DNA of 64,000 nucleotides from positions 27,832-91,831 of the forward strand of contig DEFM01000026.1 in assembly GCA_002350855.1 (NCBI GenBank). Reading direction: 5' to 3'. Position 1 is the stretch's first letter. Each line of letters begins with the position of its first letter. The notes below the pieces were generated by a model. It had not been told where the DNA came from, did no database searches, and saw only the letters and a list, made by a program, of their open reading frames with translations. A program made the position numbers and the translations under genes. Of this stretch, positions 16,129-25,590 are shown piece by piece. The DNA is from Prevotellaceae bacterium UBA2852. Its GTDB lineage: Bacteria > Bacteroidota > Bacteroidia > Bacteroidales > Bacteroidaceae.

Positions 16129-18351
16129 ATGATGAAAAGACTTTTGGCTATTTTCGTGATAGCTACCGTTGCTTTTAGTGTATCTGCACAGGACTTTAAG
16201 TTCAAATGGAGTGCAGACAAAGGTGACGGCACCTTTATCAACCCTATTGTCAATGCCGATTTCCCCGACTGTGACGTAATTCGCGTTAACGACACATTCT
16301 ATTTTGTCAGTACAACCATGTACCATTTCCCTGGATGTACCTTGCTGAAGTCTAAGGACTTGGTGAACTGGGAATACTGTGCAAACCCGCTGAAGCAGAT
16401 TCTTGACAACGATGCCTATAATCTGCTTAACGGTAAGCACCATTACTCTCAAGGTATGTGGGCTTCCACACTCAACTACCACGATGGTAAGTTCTATATC
16501 TATTTTCCATGCTCTACTTGGTCGTCGGACGCACAGCACATTGTGCTCACAGCTGAAGACCCTGAAGGTGAATGGGAAGTAACCCGCTTGTCGGAAGGCT
16601 ACCACGATCCGGGATGGCTTTTTGATGACGGCCCTAACGGAGATGGCTATCTTTATGTGGCATGTGGAATCGGTGATATTTGGGTAAACAAACTCAATCC
16701 TAAGACATTCGCAAAAATCTCCAGCACAAAGGTTGCAAGCGTGGGCAATGGTTGTGAAGGCAGCCACATGTACCACATAGGTGACTACTATTATATCTAT
16801 GCTACATACGGTGGAACTGAAGGTTCGCAGACCATCTTCCGAAGCAAAAACCCTATGGGACCTTACGAGGAGCACAATGGACGTGTGTTCGCTAATCAGA
16901 AGATTCACCAGGGCGCTCTGGTTGATACTCAGACAGGTGAATGGTGGACCGTTCTCTTCAAGGATGCCGGTGCCATCGGCCGTATTCCATTCCTTGAGCC
17001 GGTTGTATGGGAAGACGGATGGCCTATCATCGGCAATAACGGACGTGATGTGAGCGAGGGTGGAAAGAAGTATCCGAAACCTAATGTTGGTGCTACTTAC
17101 GAGAAGACTTACCTCCCAACCAACGATGCTTTCAACAGCTACACACTCGGTATGCAGTGGGAGTGGAACCACAATCCTCAACCTGATGCATGGAGCCTGA
17201 GCGAACGTCCAGGATGGTTGCGCCTGCACTCATGTACTGTAACTGATAACCTGGTTTATGCCCGCGGATCGCTTTCACAGCGCATTTTTGGTTTCTCAGC
17301 CGTTGGCACAAGCTCTGATTCTTATGCTCCATCTTATGGTACTGCAGCATTCGATCTCTCAGGAATGCAGGATGGTGATATTGCCGGACTTGCTGTAGTC
17401 CAGAACCCATATTCATTTATCGGTGTGAAGATGGTGAATGGTAAGAAATACCTCTATAGTTGTCGTTATAAGTTTGATGGCCAAGTCCCAACGTTGCAGG
17501 AGGAGAAGACCGGTGCAGAACTGACTTCCGATCAGATTTACCTGCGTGCTCAGGTTAATTTCGGAAAGAACACATGTTCTTATCTTTACAGCTACCAACC
17601 CAAAACAGGCTATAAGTCTTTCGGTGTGAGCATGTCAATGGGTTATACCCTCGACTTCTTTGTGGGACAGCGATTCTATCTGTTCAATTACTCAACTAAA
17701 GCTACAGGTGGTCATATTGACGTTGACTGGTTCACTACCGAGTTGTCTGTCCCAGAAGATTATTTCAAGTCATTGGACGAAGCACAGGAAGCATACGCGA
17801 ATCCAGACGAGCCGGTATTTACCGGTTTCCCGTTCACAGAACCTGAGTTCAGTTCAATTATCGGTAACAACACAGTGAACCTGAAACAGAAGAAGATCCG
17901 TACTTCCAAGGATGGAATCGTTGGCTGGCGTTATCGTCAGGGCTGGGATCTCTCAGCGTTCAATTATCTGTGTGTTAAACTCTCCCGCAAGACTACTTGC
18001 AATCTTCAGGTAAAGATATACGATGGCACAACTATCTGGTCAGAACCTTATATCCGTACGTTTACAAGTAATGAAAAGGATGTGGCAATCGACTTGCAGA
18101 ACCTGATTACGGCTTCCGGTCGCAAAATTGACCCTTCACATATATATATTATAGCGTTTGGAAGCGACGGCAGTGCTGATGCATATCTCAAGGAAGTGTT
18201 CCTGAGTGATGACGGATCTATACCGTCTGCCATCAATGACGTTGAGGCTGAAAATGTAAACGGTGCAATTTACAACCTTGCCGGACAACGTGTCCTTCAT
18301 CCTTCGAAAGGCATATATATCCAGAATGGTAATAAAATCCTGATGAAATAA
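16129..18351 (+). CDS. glycoside hydrolase family 43 protein, exported beta-xylosidase/arabinofuranosidase-like
   Basis: The 740-residue protein has a signal peptide (1-20, cut after VSA). The five-bladed GH43 catalytic domain spans about 35-330, with the putative base Asp47 (ADFPDCDV), Asp160 (YHDPGW) and acid Glu210 (GNGCEGSHMY). A beta-sandwich of the XynB C-terminal kind follows at about 340-545, then a further beta-rich domain at about 570-700. The end NLAGQRVLHPSKGIYIQNGNK resembles the short C-terminal sorting or anchoring tail common on Prevotella secreted enzymes. GH43 enzymes act on xylan or arabinan side chains. No SusC/D pair is nearby, so the polysaccharide cannot be named. Confidence 0.9.
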   Translation: MMKRLLAIFVIATVAFSVSAQDFKFKWSADKGDGTFINPIVNADFPDCDVIRVNDTFYFVSTTMYHFPGCTLLKSKDLVNWEYCANPLKQILDNDAYNLLNGKHHYSQGMWASTLNYHDGKFYIYFPCSTWSSDAQHIVLTAEDPEGEWEVTRLSEGYHDPGWLFDDGPNGDGYLYVACGIGDIWVNKLNPKTFAKISSTKVASVGNGCEGSHMYHIGDYYYIYATYGGTEGSQTIFRSKNPMGPYEEHNGRVFANQKIHQGALVDTQTGEWWTVLFKDAGAIGRIPFLEPVVWEDGWPIIGNNGRDVSEGGKKYPKPNVGATYEKTYLPTNDAFNSYTLGMQWEWNHNPQPDAWSLSERPGWLRLHSCTVTDNLVYARGSLSQRIFGFSAVGTSSDSYAPSYGTAAFDLSGMQDGDIAGLAVVQNPYSFIGVKMVNGKKYLYSCRYKFDGQVPTLQEEKTGAELTSDQIYLRAQVNFGKNTCSYLYSYQPKTGYKSFGVSMSMGYTLDFFVGQRFYLFNYSTKATGGHIDVDWFTTELSVPEDYFKSLDEAQEAYANPDEPVFTGFPFTEPEFSSIIGNNTVNLKQKKIRTSKDGIVGWRYRQGWDLSAFNYLCVKLSRKTTCNLQVKIYDGTTIWSEPYIRTFTSNEKDVAIDLQNLITASGRKIDPSHIYIIAFGSDGSADAYLKEVFLSDDGSIPSAINDVEAENVNGAIYNLAGQRVLHPSKGIYIQNGNKILMK

Positions 18352-18356
18352 CAATC

Positions 18357-18391
18357 CACAAAAAAAAGCCCCGATGTCGGGGCTTTTTTTG
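18357..18391. terminator. bidirectional terminator between GH43 and the aldo/keto reductase
   Basis: The stem AAAAAAGCCCCGA / TCGGGGCTTTTTT with a short TG loop ends both convergent genes. Confidence 0.92.
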
Positions 18392-18408
18392 TGGATGGTG
18401 GTTACGTT

Positions 18409-19734
18409 TTATTCGAGTAGTTTAGATAGGCGTTCCATCTGTCTTGGAATACGGATTCGCTGTGGACATTTAGACAGACATTCCTCACAGCCTACACATT
18501 GGTCGGCAAGGGCAGCGGTCGGCAAGGCTTTCTTGTATGCCTCCACGAATGCAGCTTTGTTGTCGATGGTGCCTTCGTTTATACCCTCGTTGTAAATGCG
18601 GAAATTGCCTGGTATGTCAACACCGTAGGGGCATGGCGTACAGTAACCGCAGGCAGTACAAGGAATGGTCGGGTAGTTGGCAATGATGGTTGCGATGTCT
18701 TCCAGCATGGCAAGTTCATCGTTGGTGCATGGGTCGAGAGGACTGTAGGTCTTTACGTTGTCCTCCAGATGTTCCATGTAAGTCATTCCGCTAAGAGCCG
18801 TTAACACATTAGGCTGTGTTCCTACGAAGCGGAAAGCCCATGATGCAATGCTGTCGTTCGGACGCTTTGCCTTCAGTCGTTCAGCGTATGCCTTTGGCAG
18901 TTTTGCCAGACGGCCACCGAGAAGTGGCTCCATCATCACACACTGAATGCCGTGGTCTTCGCATTGCTTGTACAGGTAATCGGCATTGGTGTTGTTGCCG
19001 TTTATGTCGTGAGCATGTTTCCAGTCCACATAGTTCATCTCTATCTGCACGAAATCCCATTTGTATTTGTCGGTGTTTTCAATCAGATAGTCGAATACTT
19101 TCACGTCACCATGATAGGAGAATCCCAGATTTCGAATTCTTCCAGCTTTGCGCTCCTCCAGAAGGAAGTCCAGAACGCCGTTGTCAAGGAAACGTGATTT
19201 TAGATTGTTCATGCCCCCCATTCCTACACCGTGAAGGAGGTAATAGTCGATGTAATCGGTGTGTATGTACTCCATCGAACGTTTGTACATGGCTTTCGAT
19301 GCTTCCAACGACCATTCGTTTTCTCCGAAGTTGGACATCTTTGTGGCAATATAGTAACTCTTGCGATCCACACCGCTTGCCACCAAGGCATCACCCAGTG
19401 AACTTTCTGATTTGCCGCCTTCGTAGTGTGGAGACGTGTCAAAGTAGTTGACTCCGTGCTCTAAAGCGTAGGCAACTTCTTTGTTAACCATTTCCTGGTC
19501 GATTTGACGGCCCTTATGTGGTAAACGCATCATTCCATACCCCAGAAGTGAAACTTTGTCACCAGTGTGGCGGTTTATGCGATAAGTCATTTTACCTTCG
19601 TGTGGTCTTGAGGTAGTGGTTTGCTTTCGTTCCGCAAACGATGAAAGTGAACCTAATGAGAAAAGTGCTGCGGCGGAAGCTGTGCCCATTCCCAGTTGCT
19701 TTAGGAATCCACGACGGTTGATGTTGTTGTTCAT
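18409..19734 (-). CDS. Tat-exported aldo/keto reductase with two C-terminal 4Fe-4S motifs
   Basis: Of 441 residues, the first 30 form a twin-arginine signal (NRRGFLKQLGMGTASAAALFSLG). The TIM-barrel aldo/keto reductase domain shows YFDTSPHYEGGKSE, IATKMSN and YYLLHGV. The C-terminus has two ferredoxin-like cysteine clusters: CTACGYCTPCP at about 360 and CVGCEECLSKCP at about 413. Such proteins are probably periplasmic oxidoreductases that exchange electrons with a Fe-S partner. The substrate is unknown. The gene starts 24 bp after the stop of the alpha-2-macroglobulin-like gene and is probably in its transcript. Confidence 0.9.
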   Translation of the reverse strand: MNNNINRRGFLKQLGMGTASAAALFSLGSLSSFAERKQTTTSRPHEGKMTYRINRHTGDKVSLLGYGMMRLPHKGRQIDQEMVNKEVAYALEHGVNYFDTSPHYEGGKSESSLGDALVASGVDRKSYYIATKMSNFGENEWSLEASKAMYKRSMEYIHTDYIDYYLLHGVGMGGMNNLKSRFLDNGVLDFLLEERKAGRIRNLGFSYHGDVKVFDYLIENTDKYKWDFVQIEMNYVDWKHAHDINGNNTNADYLYKQCEDHGIQCVMMEPLLGGRLAKLPKAYAERLKAKRPNDSIASWAFRFVGTQPNVLTALSGMTYMEHLEDNVKTYSPLDPCTNDELAMLEDIATIIANYPTIPCTACGYCTPCPYGVDIPGNFRIYNEGINEGTIDNKAAFVEAYKKALPTAALADQCVGCEECLSKCPQRIRIPRQMERLSKLLE

Positions 19735-19758
19735 ATTTAGTTGAGGTTTTTAGGATTT

Positions 19759-22700
19759 TTATTTTACGGTGACTCTGACGCCTTGGCTGTGGGCAGAGAA
19801 CTGTGGTGCATAGCTGCACTGTATGGTTGCGATACCCATGCTGTAGTTACCTGTTCTTGCTACGTAGTATTCGAGGTCGATGGTAGAAGAACCTTTGACA
19901 TAGCGGTCGAAGAATACGTCAGACATCGAGTCGTGGAGTGAGAGATAACCGCCTCTGCCTCCGAGATTCTGATAGCCTGAGATAACGCGCTTGGACTCGA
20001 AGCATGCTGGATGCTGTGCACGGATGGCTACAAAGTCCATGTCACGGTCGGCTGTGATGGTGAGGCGCTGACGAACCTTGTCGCCTACGTGCAGGATATC
20101 GCCGTCAGTTACTTCCTTCCATTCTTTGCCATTATCTGTGTTTACTTCAACATAGAGTTTGGTGCTGATACTTAAATCGCCTGATGACTTCTCCACGCGG
20201 TCAAGTTCTTCAAGGCATTGTCCGTAGATGCAGCCCCATGCAGGTGTAGCTAATGATGTTGATTCATCAAGGCTTACTGTAACTGTAGACGGTGTGTTGC
20301 TGGCAATTAATGCGTCTGGCACAGGAGTGCAGGTATAACCAACTCCTGCTGTCTGTTCATTGAGTGTGAGCGGTTTGTCGCCAATCACTACAGATGGAGT
20401 GCGAATATCTCCGCTTGTTGATTCCGGTGCAATGGTGAGCAGGAGGTCAACAGCCTGAAGGGTGTTGATGTTGCTGTCCCATTTCTGTGTCTGCTTCTGA
20501 CGCAGCAGCCAGAGTTGCATCTGGAGCAGATAGTCATTGCTGTCTGCGAAGTAATCGCCTGTTTGCTGCATAGCCTGCATAGCTGCGATGTGGGTTGGTA
20601 TGCGGTAGTCACGCCATGAGTAATATGCACGTTCGGTATCGAAGTATCTGCCCATTCCAGGTTTTTCTACCAAATACTCGCGAAGGGATTTGACGAACTT
20701 CAAGGCTGCATCGCGACGGTTGTTGTTGAGAAGAATTACAGATACATGGGCACGTCCGTACATTGTAAGTTCGGTGACACGTTTCTGCAGGCGGTTAAGA
20801 TAGTCTTCCGTCATCTTCTTCACAGCAGACGAAGAATTAGCCTTTTTGCTGATAGACTTTACATACAGGTAGTTAATCGTACTTTCGCTTGGCAGGTATT
20901 TAGAGTGCTTGCGATAGTATTTCTTATAGCTGTCCAGTTCTTCTTTGTCAAGGAACTTGATACCTTCTTTCAGCATATCGTCGATCTCATCGTTCTCAAT
21001 ATTCTGTGAAGTGAGATAGTTCTGGAGCATAGAGAGGTGATGAACGCAGAGCAGGGTAGCGTAATAGCTTGGTTTCATGCCTCTCATCCATGACCATCCT
21101 CCTTCTGAGTATTGCAGGTCGTTGAGGTGGTTGATGGCTTCTTTGATGCGAGAGTTGAGCAATTTCTCGTCGAAGAGTTCGCAAAGCTGACGCTTCTTCA
21201 TTGTCTCGTCCTGTGCTTCAAGTACCCATGGTGATTCCTTGAGGAGAATGTCCTTGAGCGATTCGTTCTTCGAGAGTTCGCTGCTGAGAGTGGATGTGGA
21301 GTCTGGTTCATCCTGCCATTTGCGGATGAGTGACTGCAGGGCAGGAGTGCGGCTTGCGAGATGCTGTGCCACCATGTTGGTATAGAGTGAGGCAGACCAG
21401 TCAATTGCGTTGTCGCTTTCCGGATTGATGGTGCTGTGCATAGCCATAACCGCGTTCCAAGAAGGATTGTCGGTGTATTCCACCGTCATCTTGCGGTTGG
21501 TTGCAGTCGCTGAGTTGTTATTGAAGAGTGAGGTTATGTCAACTTCTTTCGAAGATTCACCGATGAGGTAGAACGGTACTGTCTCTGTGAGCTGTTTCTT
21601 GTTTGTCAGTACCGGCAGGTAATTGCGCTCACCGTCGGAGTGAGTTTTGCTTTCCGCAACGATTTCGCAGATGAGCATCGGGTATTCATCGCTTGCATCA
21701 AAATTGAATTCTACGCTGGTGGTAGTTCCCGCTTCTGTGCTGAATGGGGCAGAAGATGTGAATACAACTTCCTCTGAGTCAGCGTCAATCAGTCGTATGA
21801 TGGCTGTACCGTTGATGCTTTCCGTACTCTGGTTGATGATGCGTGAAGCAATGCATACCTTATCACCGTCTCTTACGAAACGTGGCATATTTGGCTGAAT
21901 CATCAACTGCTTGCGTGCAACGGCTGTGGCGCTGATGCTGCCATAGTCCATATTCTTTGTATGAGCAAGTCCGAGGAATCTCCATTCTGTCAGGCTTTCT
22001 GGCAGAGTGAAACTGATATCTACTTCACCCTTGGCATTAGTTGCGAGGGTGGGGTAGAAGAAGGCAGTCTCGCTGAGGTTGGTGCGGATAGTTGACTTCT
22101 GAGAACTTGATTCTTCAAATTCTTCGCTGTTGTTCTCATTATTCTCGTCATTGGTATCTGCAAGCAAAGCTTCATCTGCAGATACTTCTACACTTGCTTC
22201 AACTTCAGCAGCTGTGTCTTCAATAAGAGCAGCTGATTTGAGAACTCTGTTGGAATAGAGTCTGCTTCCAGCACCATAAGAATAATATACATTTACTCTC
22301 TGATAATAGGTGTATGGATATAGGTCGTTGAAAGCTCTGGTAGGAGTGGTTAGTCTGTCATGTAAGAAAGGAAGACTCAGGTAGTATGCACTCTTAACCC
22401 ATTGCTCAACGTGATGGATATAAGGTGACTCCCTATGGAAATAAAGTGATAACGGCAGTGAGTGCTGACCGAAGATGTCAAGAGAGGCATCGTACATAGT
22501 GGCAAGGAGTGAGGCGCTCACAATCTTGTCGTTGTGGTCACGGATGGAAAGTGTCCAAGTCTCTTTCTGTCCAGGCTCCAGACGGTCGCGGAATGTCTTC
22601 CAAGTCAGTTTCAACTGCTTATCTGGAGTTACGTATGTCCAGCGTTGTGAAGAAGAGGATGTATTGCAGTCCTTGACATATACTTTGTATAGGGTTATTC

Positions 22701-25491
22701 CATTGTCGTATTTTGAGTTGAATGGAATGCTAAGATGATGAATCTTGTTGTCGGAAAGCAATAACTCACGCTTAATGACAGTGTCTGGAGTCGCTATATA
22801 TAAATATGTGTATGCATTATTCTCGGCATTGGCATACCAGACTTCGATAGGTGACTGCTGGCTGTAGGTGCTGGATGGTGAGTAAATCCAGTCACTCTTG
22901 AGGTTCATCTCTTCAGTACGCTTATCGGACCAAAGCACAAATTCCTGCTTAGCGGTAATTGCGTTGTCCTTGCTGTCAGTGGCCTTTATCTGAATCTGAT
23001 AGCTGCCTAAAGGTAATTTCTTGATGTTCGCAAGTGTAATTGACTCTCCACTTTTGAATGTGCCTGACTGAATCTCTGTGGAATACTCGTCTGTGATCTT
23101 GCTGTAGAACATCAATTTCCATTCGCCTTTTACATCAACTGGTTTCTGTGAGCTGTTCACGGCCTTGACAGTGATGGCCTCTATGGGCGAAGCATCTGCA
23201 TTGAGCGACTTAGGCATACTGATGCTCAGCGCAAAGTCCTGTTTGCTGACTTTGATAATTTCTTCTGCTTCGTGAGTCTCACCTGCCATGTCTGTCACAG
23301 ATGCATTGAAACGGAACATCAGCATCTCGGCTGTGGTTTCGCTGGTCAGACGTGTGCGGAGATAGAAATAACCGTCGTTGTCGGTTGTGGTTTCGTCAGT
23401 CAGGAGGTTGTTCCATGGAGTGTTTCTGTACCACCATGTCCAGAATGTAGCCTCACGGCTTTGAACTGTATAGCTTACCTTGGCATTCTGAACAGGCACT
23501 CCGGAGTAAGTCATTGCGCGACCTCTGATTTCCACGCTGTCGCCCAAGGCATAGGTCTTTTCCAACTCGTCAAACTCGATATTGAAGTTAGGACGCTTGT
23601 ACTCCTCAACAAGAATGTTGGTGGATGCGTCGTCGAATTTAATGGTGAATGTACCATTGAGGCTTCCTGTGGGCAGAGTAAAGTCGGCAGACGCAACTCC
23701 CCATTCATCAGTTTTGACTTCTACTTTGCCAATCTCCTGCCAATTAGCATCTTGCAGGATGAAGGTTGGCTCAAAGTCCTTGACTACCTTAACCTCGTCA
23801 CCATTCTGTTTGTACACAATACCGGTGACATGAACAGTCTGTCCGGGACGATAGGCATGGCGGTCTGTGTAGACTGCGTATTTGTATTCAAAAGTATCGT
23901 TGGATTCTGCTGTGTAGAAGGATGATGTGTTACAAGTATGGCTAACGTCCCAAGTATTGCGCTGTGCATAGAAATCTGAGATCTTCGATGGGAAATACAC
24001 CAAACCTTGTTCGTTTGTGCGATAGGTTTCAGTACGTTTCTTCCAACCATCTCCGCTGTCGCCGTACCATGAACCGATAACCTCACAGTTGCTGACAGGC
24101 TTACCAGTAACGGCATCTACCACACAACCGACTTTATTATTGCCAGGCAGAGATAAGCTCAGCACTTTCATTGAAGTGGTGTGGATGTTCTGTTTGTTTT
24201 CAACTCTACCGGATCTGGCGATGGCAAACCAATAGCCGGCAGGGATATCTATCTGAAGGGTGTCAACGTGCGCCTCCTCAGCCTTACCTTCGACATAAGT
24301 GTCGAATTTTATAGTCTGCATAGCAGGTACACCGCCGAGAGGTGCTCCAGACATTCCCTTCACTTTGTTGTCAGGGATAATCTGAAAAGTACATTCTGCC
24401 ACGTTGCGGTGACGGATAAGCATGGTGCATGGTCTGCCTGAATAACTGGCTCCTTTTATGTCGATAGCCAGTTCGGGTTGAAGGCAATCGCTCTTGATAT
24501 TGCTGAAAAATGCTTTCTTGTTGGTGCCAGCCCATTGTTTTTCTCCCCAGTCAGCCAGGTCGTAACGCTCTTGCTGAGTTAACACTGAGTTACCTCTGAG
24601 GTATCTGAGGAGAGCTTCAGCACCAGCTTCAATGTCTGAGTTGTTTGTATAGATACTCTTCAGGGAATCAAGGTAATGATTGTATTTCAGCCTGACCTCG
24701 TTGTTTCGGCTTGTTTCCTGATATTTGAGTGCATCCAGTTTCATGAGAACAGCGGCATTGCGCATTCCTTTTGAAGCGTATATCTCGGATGCCTTATTGC
24801 AAAGTTGGTAGTTCTGCTCTGTGTTCCTGCCCATATATTTGCAGGCGAAGTCAACTACAAGCGAGAGCACATCGTTTTCGTATAGACGGCTTTCATTGCC
24901 TTGTTTATACAGCGGCTCATAGTCCTTTGCTGGGAAGCCGGCAAGGGACTCCAAGTCGTTCAATGCGGCAAGGGCGTGTGATTCTCTTTTTGATTTGAAG
25001 TCTGCCTTAACATCATCGTTTGTCCTTGTCAGACGAGAGTAACTCACTGACTCGTAAACAGATGAAAGCAATGAGTGCAATAAAGCCCTCTCTGCTTTGG
25101 TCTTGGCATCATCATTTGCTTTGACGTTCTGGAATAGAGGATGTTTTTCCATCCTGTCAACGTCAACCATCACACTGTCGGAACTGATGTCCTGGCGCAG
25201 CGCAACCATGGTCAGACCTGACTTTATCGTCCAGGCGAAATGCCCGTTTTTCACAGCTTTATTGTAAAGCTCTTCTGCTTCTTTGAGTGCAGATTTGGGC
25301 AGTCCGTCGTCTATATGTTTTTCAATCTTTTTCCAAAGGCTTTCATAGTCATCGTCATTGAAATACATAGTACTATTAAGGTTGTTCGTTTCACGATTCA
25401 TGCTATACGTATCACGTCCTACTGCTTTTGCATTGAGTGATGCAACTAAGCAGATTGTCATCAGAAATGATGTAGAAAAGATAGTTTTCAT
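19759..25491 (-). CDS. alpha-2-macroglobulin family protein, thioester motif absent
   Basis: The 1910-residue protein begins with a signal peptide (about 1-24). The MG2-type motif TDRHAYRPGQTVHVTGIVYK lies near residue 550 and a run of macroglobulin domains follows. An acidic bait-like stretch is at about 1090-1135, then the A2M signature SETAFFYPTLATNAKGEVDI at about 1140-1165, and an alpha/alpha-toroid domain from about 1350. Where thioester homologues have CxEQ the sequence reads INPESDNAIDWSASLY, so there is no Cys-Gln thioester. Bacterial A2Ms are thought to trap proteases in the periplasm. No lipobox Cys is present and no pbpC neighbour is seen, unlike the enterobacterial pair. Confidence 0.88.
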   Translation of the reverse strand: MKTIFSTSFLMTICLVASLNAKAVGRDTYSMNRETNNLNSTMYFNDDDYESLWKKIEKHIDDGLPKSALKEAEELYNKAVKNGHFAWTIKSGLTMVALRQDISSDSVMVDVDRMEKHPLFQNVKANDDAKTKAERALLHSLLSSVYESVSYSRLTRTNDDVKADFKSKRESHALAALNDLESLAGFPAKDYEPLYKQGNESRLYENDVLSLVVDFACKYMGRNTEQNYQLCNKASEIYASKGMRNAAVLMKLDALKYQETSRNNEVRLKYNHYLDSLKSIYTNNSDIEAGAEALLRYLRGNSVLTQQERYDLADWGEKQWAGTNKKAFFSNIKSDCLQPELAIDIKGASYSGRPCTMLIRHRNVAECTFQIIPDNKVKGMSGAPLGGVPAMQTIKFDTYVEGKAEEAHVDTLQIDIPAGYWFAIARSGRVENKQNIHTTSMKVLSLSLPGNNKVGCVVDAVTGKPVSNCEVIGSWYGDSGDGWKKRTETYRTNEQGLVYFPSKISDFYAQRNTWDVSHTCNTSSFYTAESNDTFEYKYAVYTDRHAYRPGQTVHVTGIVYKQNGDEVKVVKDFEPTFILQDANWQEIGKVEVKTDEWGVASADFTLPTGSLNGTFTIKFDDASTNILVEEYKRPNFNIEFDELEKTYALGDSVEIRGRAMTYSGVPVQNAKVSYTVQSREATFWTWWYRNTPWNNLLTDETTTDNDGYFYLRTRLTSETTAEMLMFRFNASVTDMAGETHEAEEIIKVSKQDFALSISMPKSLNADASPIEAITVKAVNSSQKPVDVKGEWKLMFYSKITDEYSTEIQSGTFKSGESITLANIKKLPLGSYQIQIKATDSKDNAITAKQEFVLWSDKRTEEMNLKSDWIYSPSSTYSQQSPIEVWYANAENNAYTYLYIATPDTVIKRELLLSDNKIHHLSIPFNSKYDNGITLYKVYVKDCNTSSSSQRWTYVTPDKQLKLTWKTFRDRLEPGQKETWTLSIRDHNDKIVSASLLATMYDASLDIFGQHSLPLSLYFHRESPYIHHVEQWVKSAYYLSLPFLHDRLTTPTRAFNDLYPYTYYQRVNVYYSYGAGSRLYSNRVLKSAALIEDTAAEVEASVEVSADEALLADTNDENNENNSEEFEESSSQKSTIRTNLSETAFFYPTLATNAKGEVDISFTLPESLTEWRFLGLAHTKNMDYGSISATAVARKQLMIQPNMPRFVRDGDKVCIASRIINQSTESINGTAIIRLIDADSEEVVFTSSAPFSTEAGTTTSVEFNFDASDEYPMLICEIVAESKTHSDGERNYLPVLTNKKQLTETVPFYLIGESSKEVDITSLFNNNSATATNRKMTVEYTDNPSWNAVMAMHSTINPESDNAIDWSASLYTNMVAQHLASRTPALQSLIRKWQDEPDSTSTLSSELSKNESLKDILLKESPWVLEAQDETMKKRQLCELFDEKLLNSRIKEAINHLNDLQYSEGGWSWMRGMKPSYYATLLCVHHLSMLQNYLTSQNIENDEIDDMLKEGIKFLDKEELDSYKKYYRKHSKYLPSESTINYLYVKSISKKANSSSAVKKMTEDYLNRLQKRVTELTMYGRAHVSVILLNNNRRDAALKFVKSLREYLVEKPGMGRYFDTERAYYSWRDYRIPTHIAAMQAMQQTGDYFADSNDYLLQMQLWLLRQKQTQKWDSNINTLQAVDLLLTIAPESTSGDIRTPSVVIGDKPLTLNEQTAGVGYTCTPVPDALIASNTPSTVTVSLDESTSLATPAWGCIYGQCLEELDRVEKSSGDLSISTKLYVEVNTDNGKEWKEVTDGDILHVGDKVRQRLTITADRDMDFVAIRAQHPACFESKRVISGYQNLGGRGGYLSLHDSMSDVFFDRYVKGSSTIDLEYYVARTGNYSMGIATIQCSYAPQFSAHSQGVRVTVK

Positions 25492-25544
25492 GTCAATAGG
25501 AATTTAATTTGGGGCAAAAATAAAGAAAATTCGATTTTAATGCG

Positions 25545-25552
25545 TAAATTTG
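25545..25552 (+). promoter_or_regulatory. -7 element of the AGCS symporter operon
   Basis: TAAATTTG matches TAnnTTTG and lies 38 bp before the start codon. No convincing -33 TTTG at the right spacing was seen. On the opposite strand TATTTTTG (25515-25522) is a candidate for the alpha-2-macroglobulin-like gene. Confidence 0.45.
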
Positions 25553-25590
25553 CAACTTAAAAGATGTGAAAATTACGATTTTATTTATAG

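Noticed and set aside
16117..17229. 370-codon minus-strand frame over the GH43 gene
   Set aside because: Shadow of the GH43 catalytic domain; Cys/Val-rich composition unlike a real protein.
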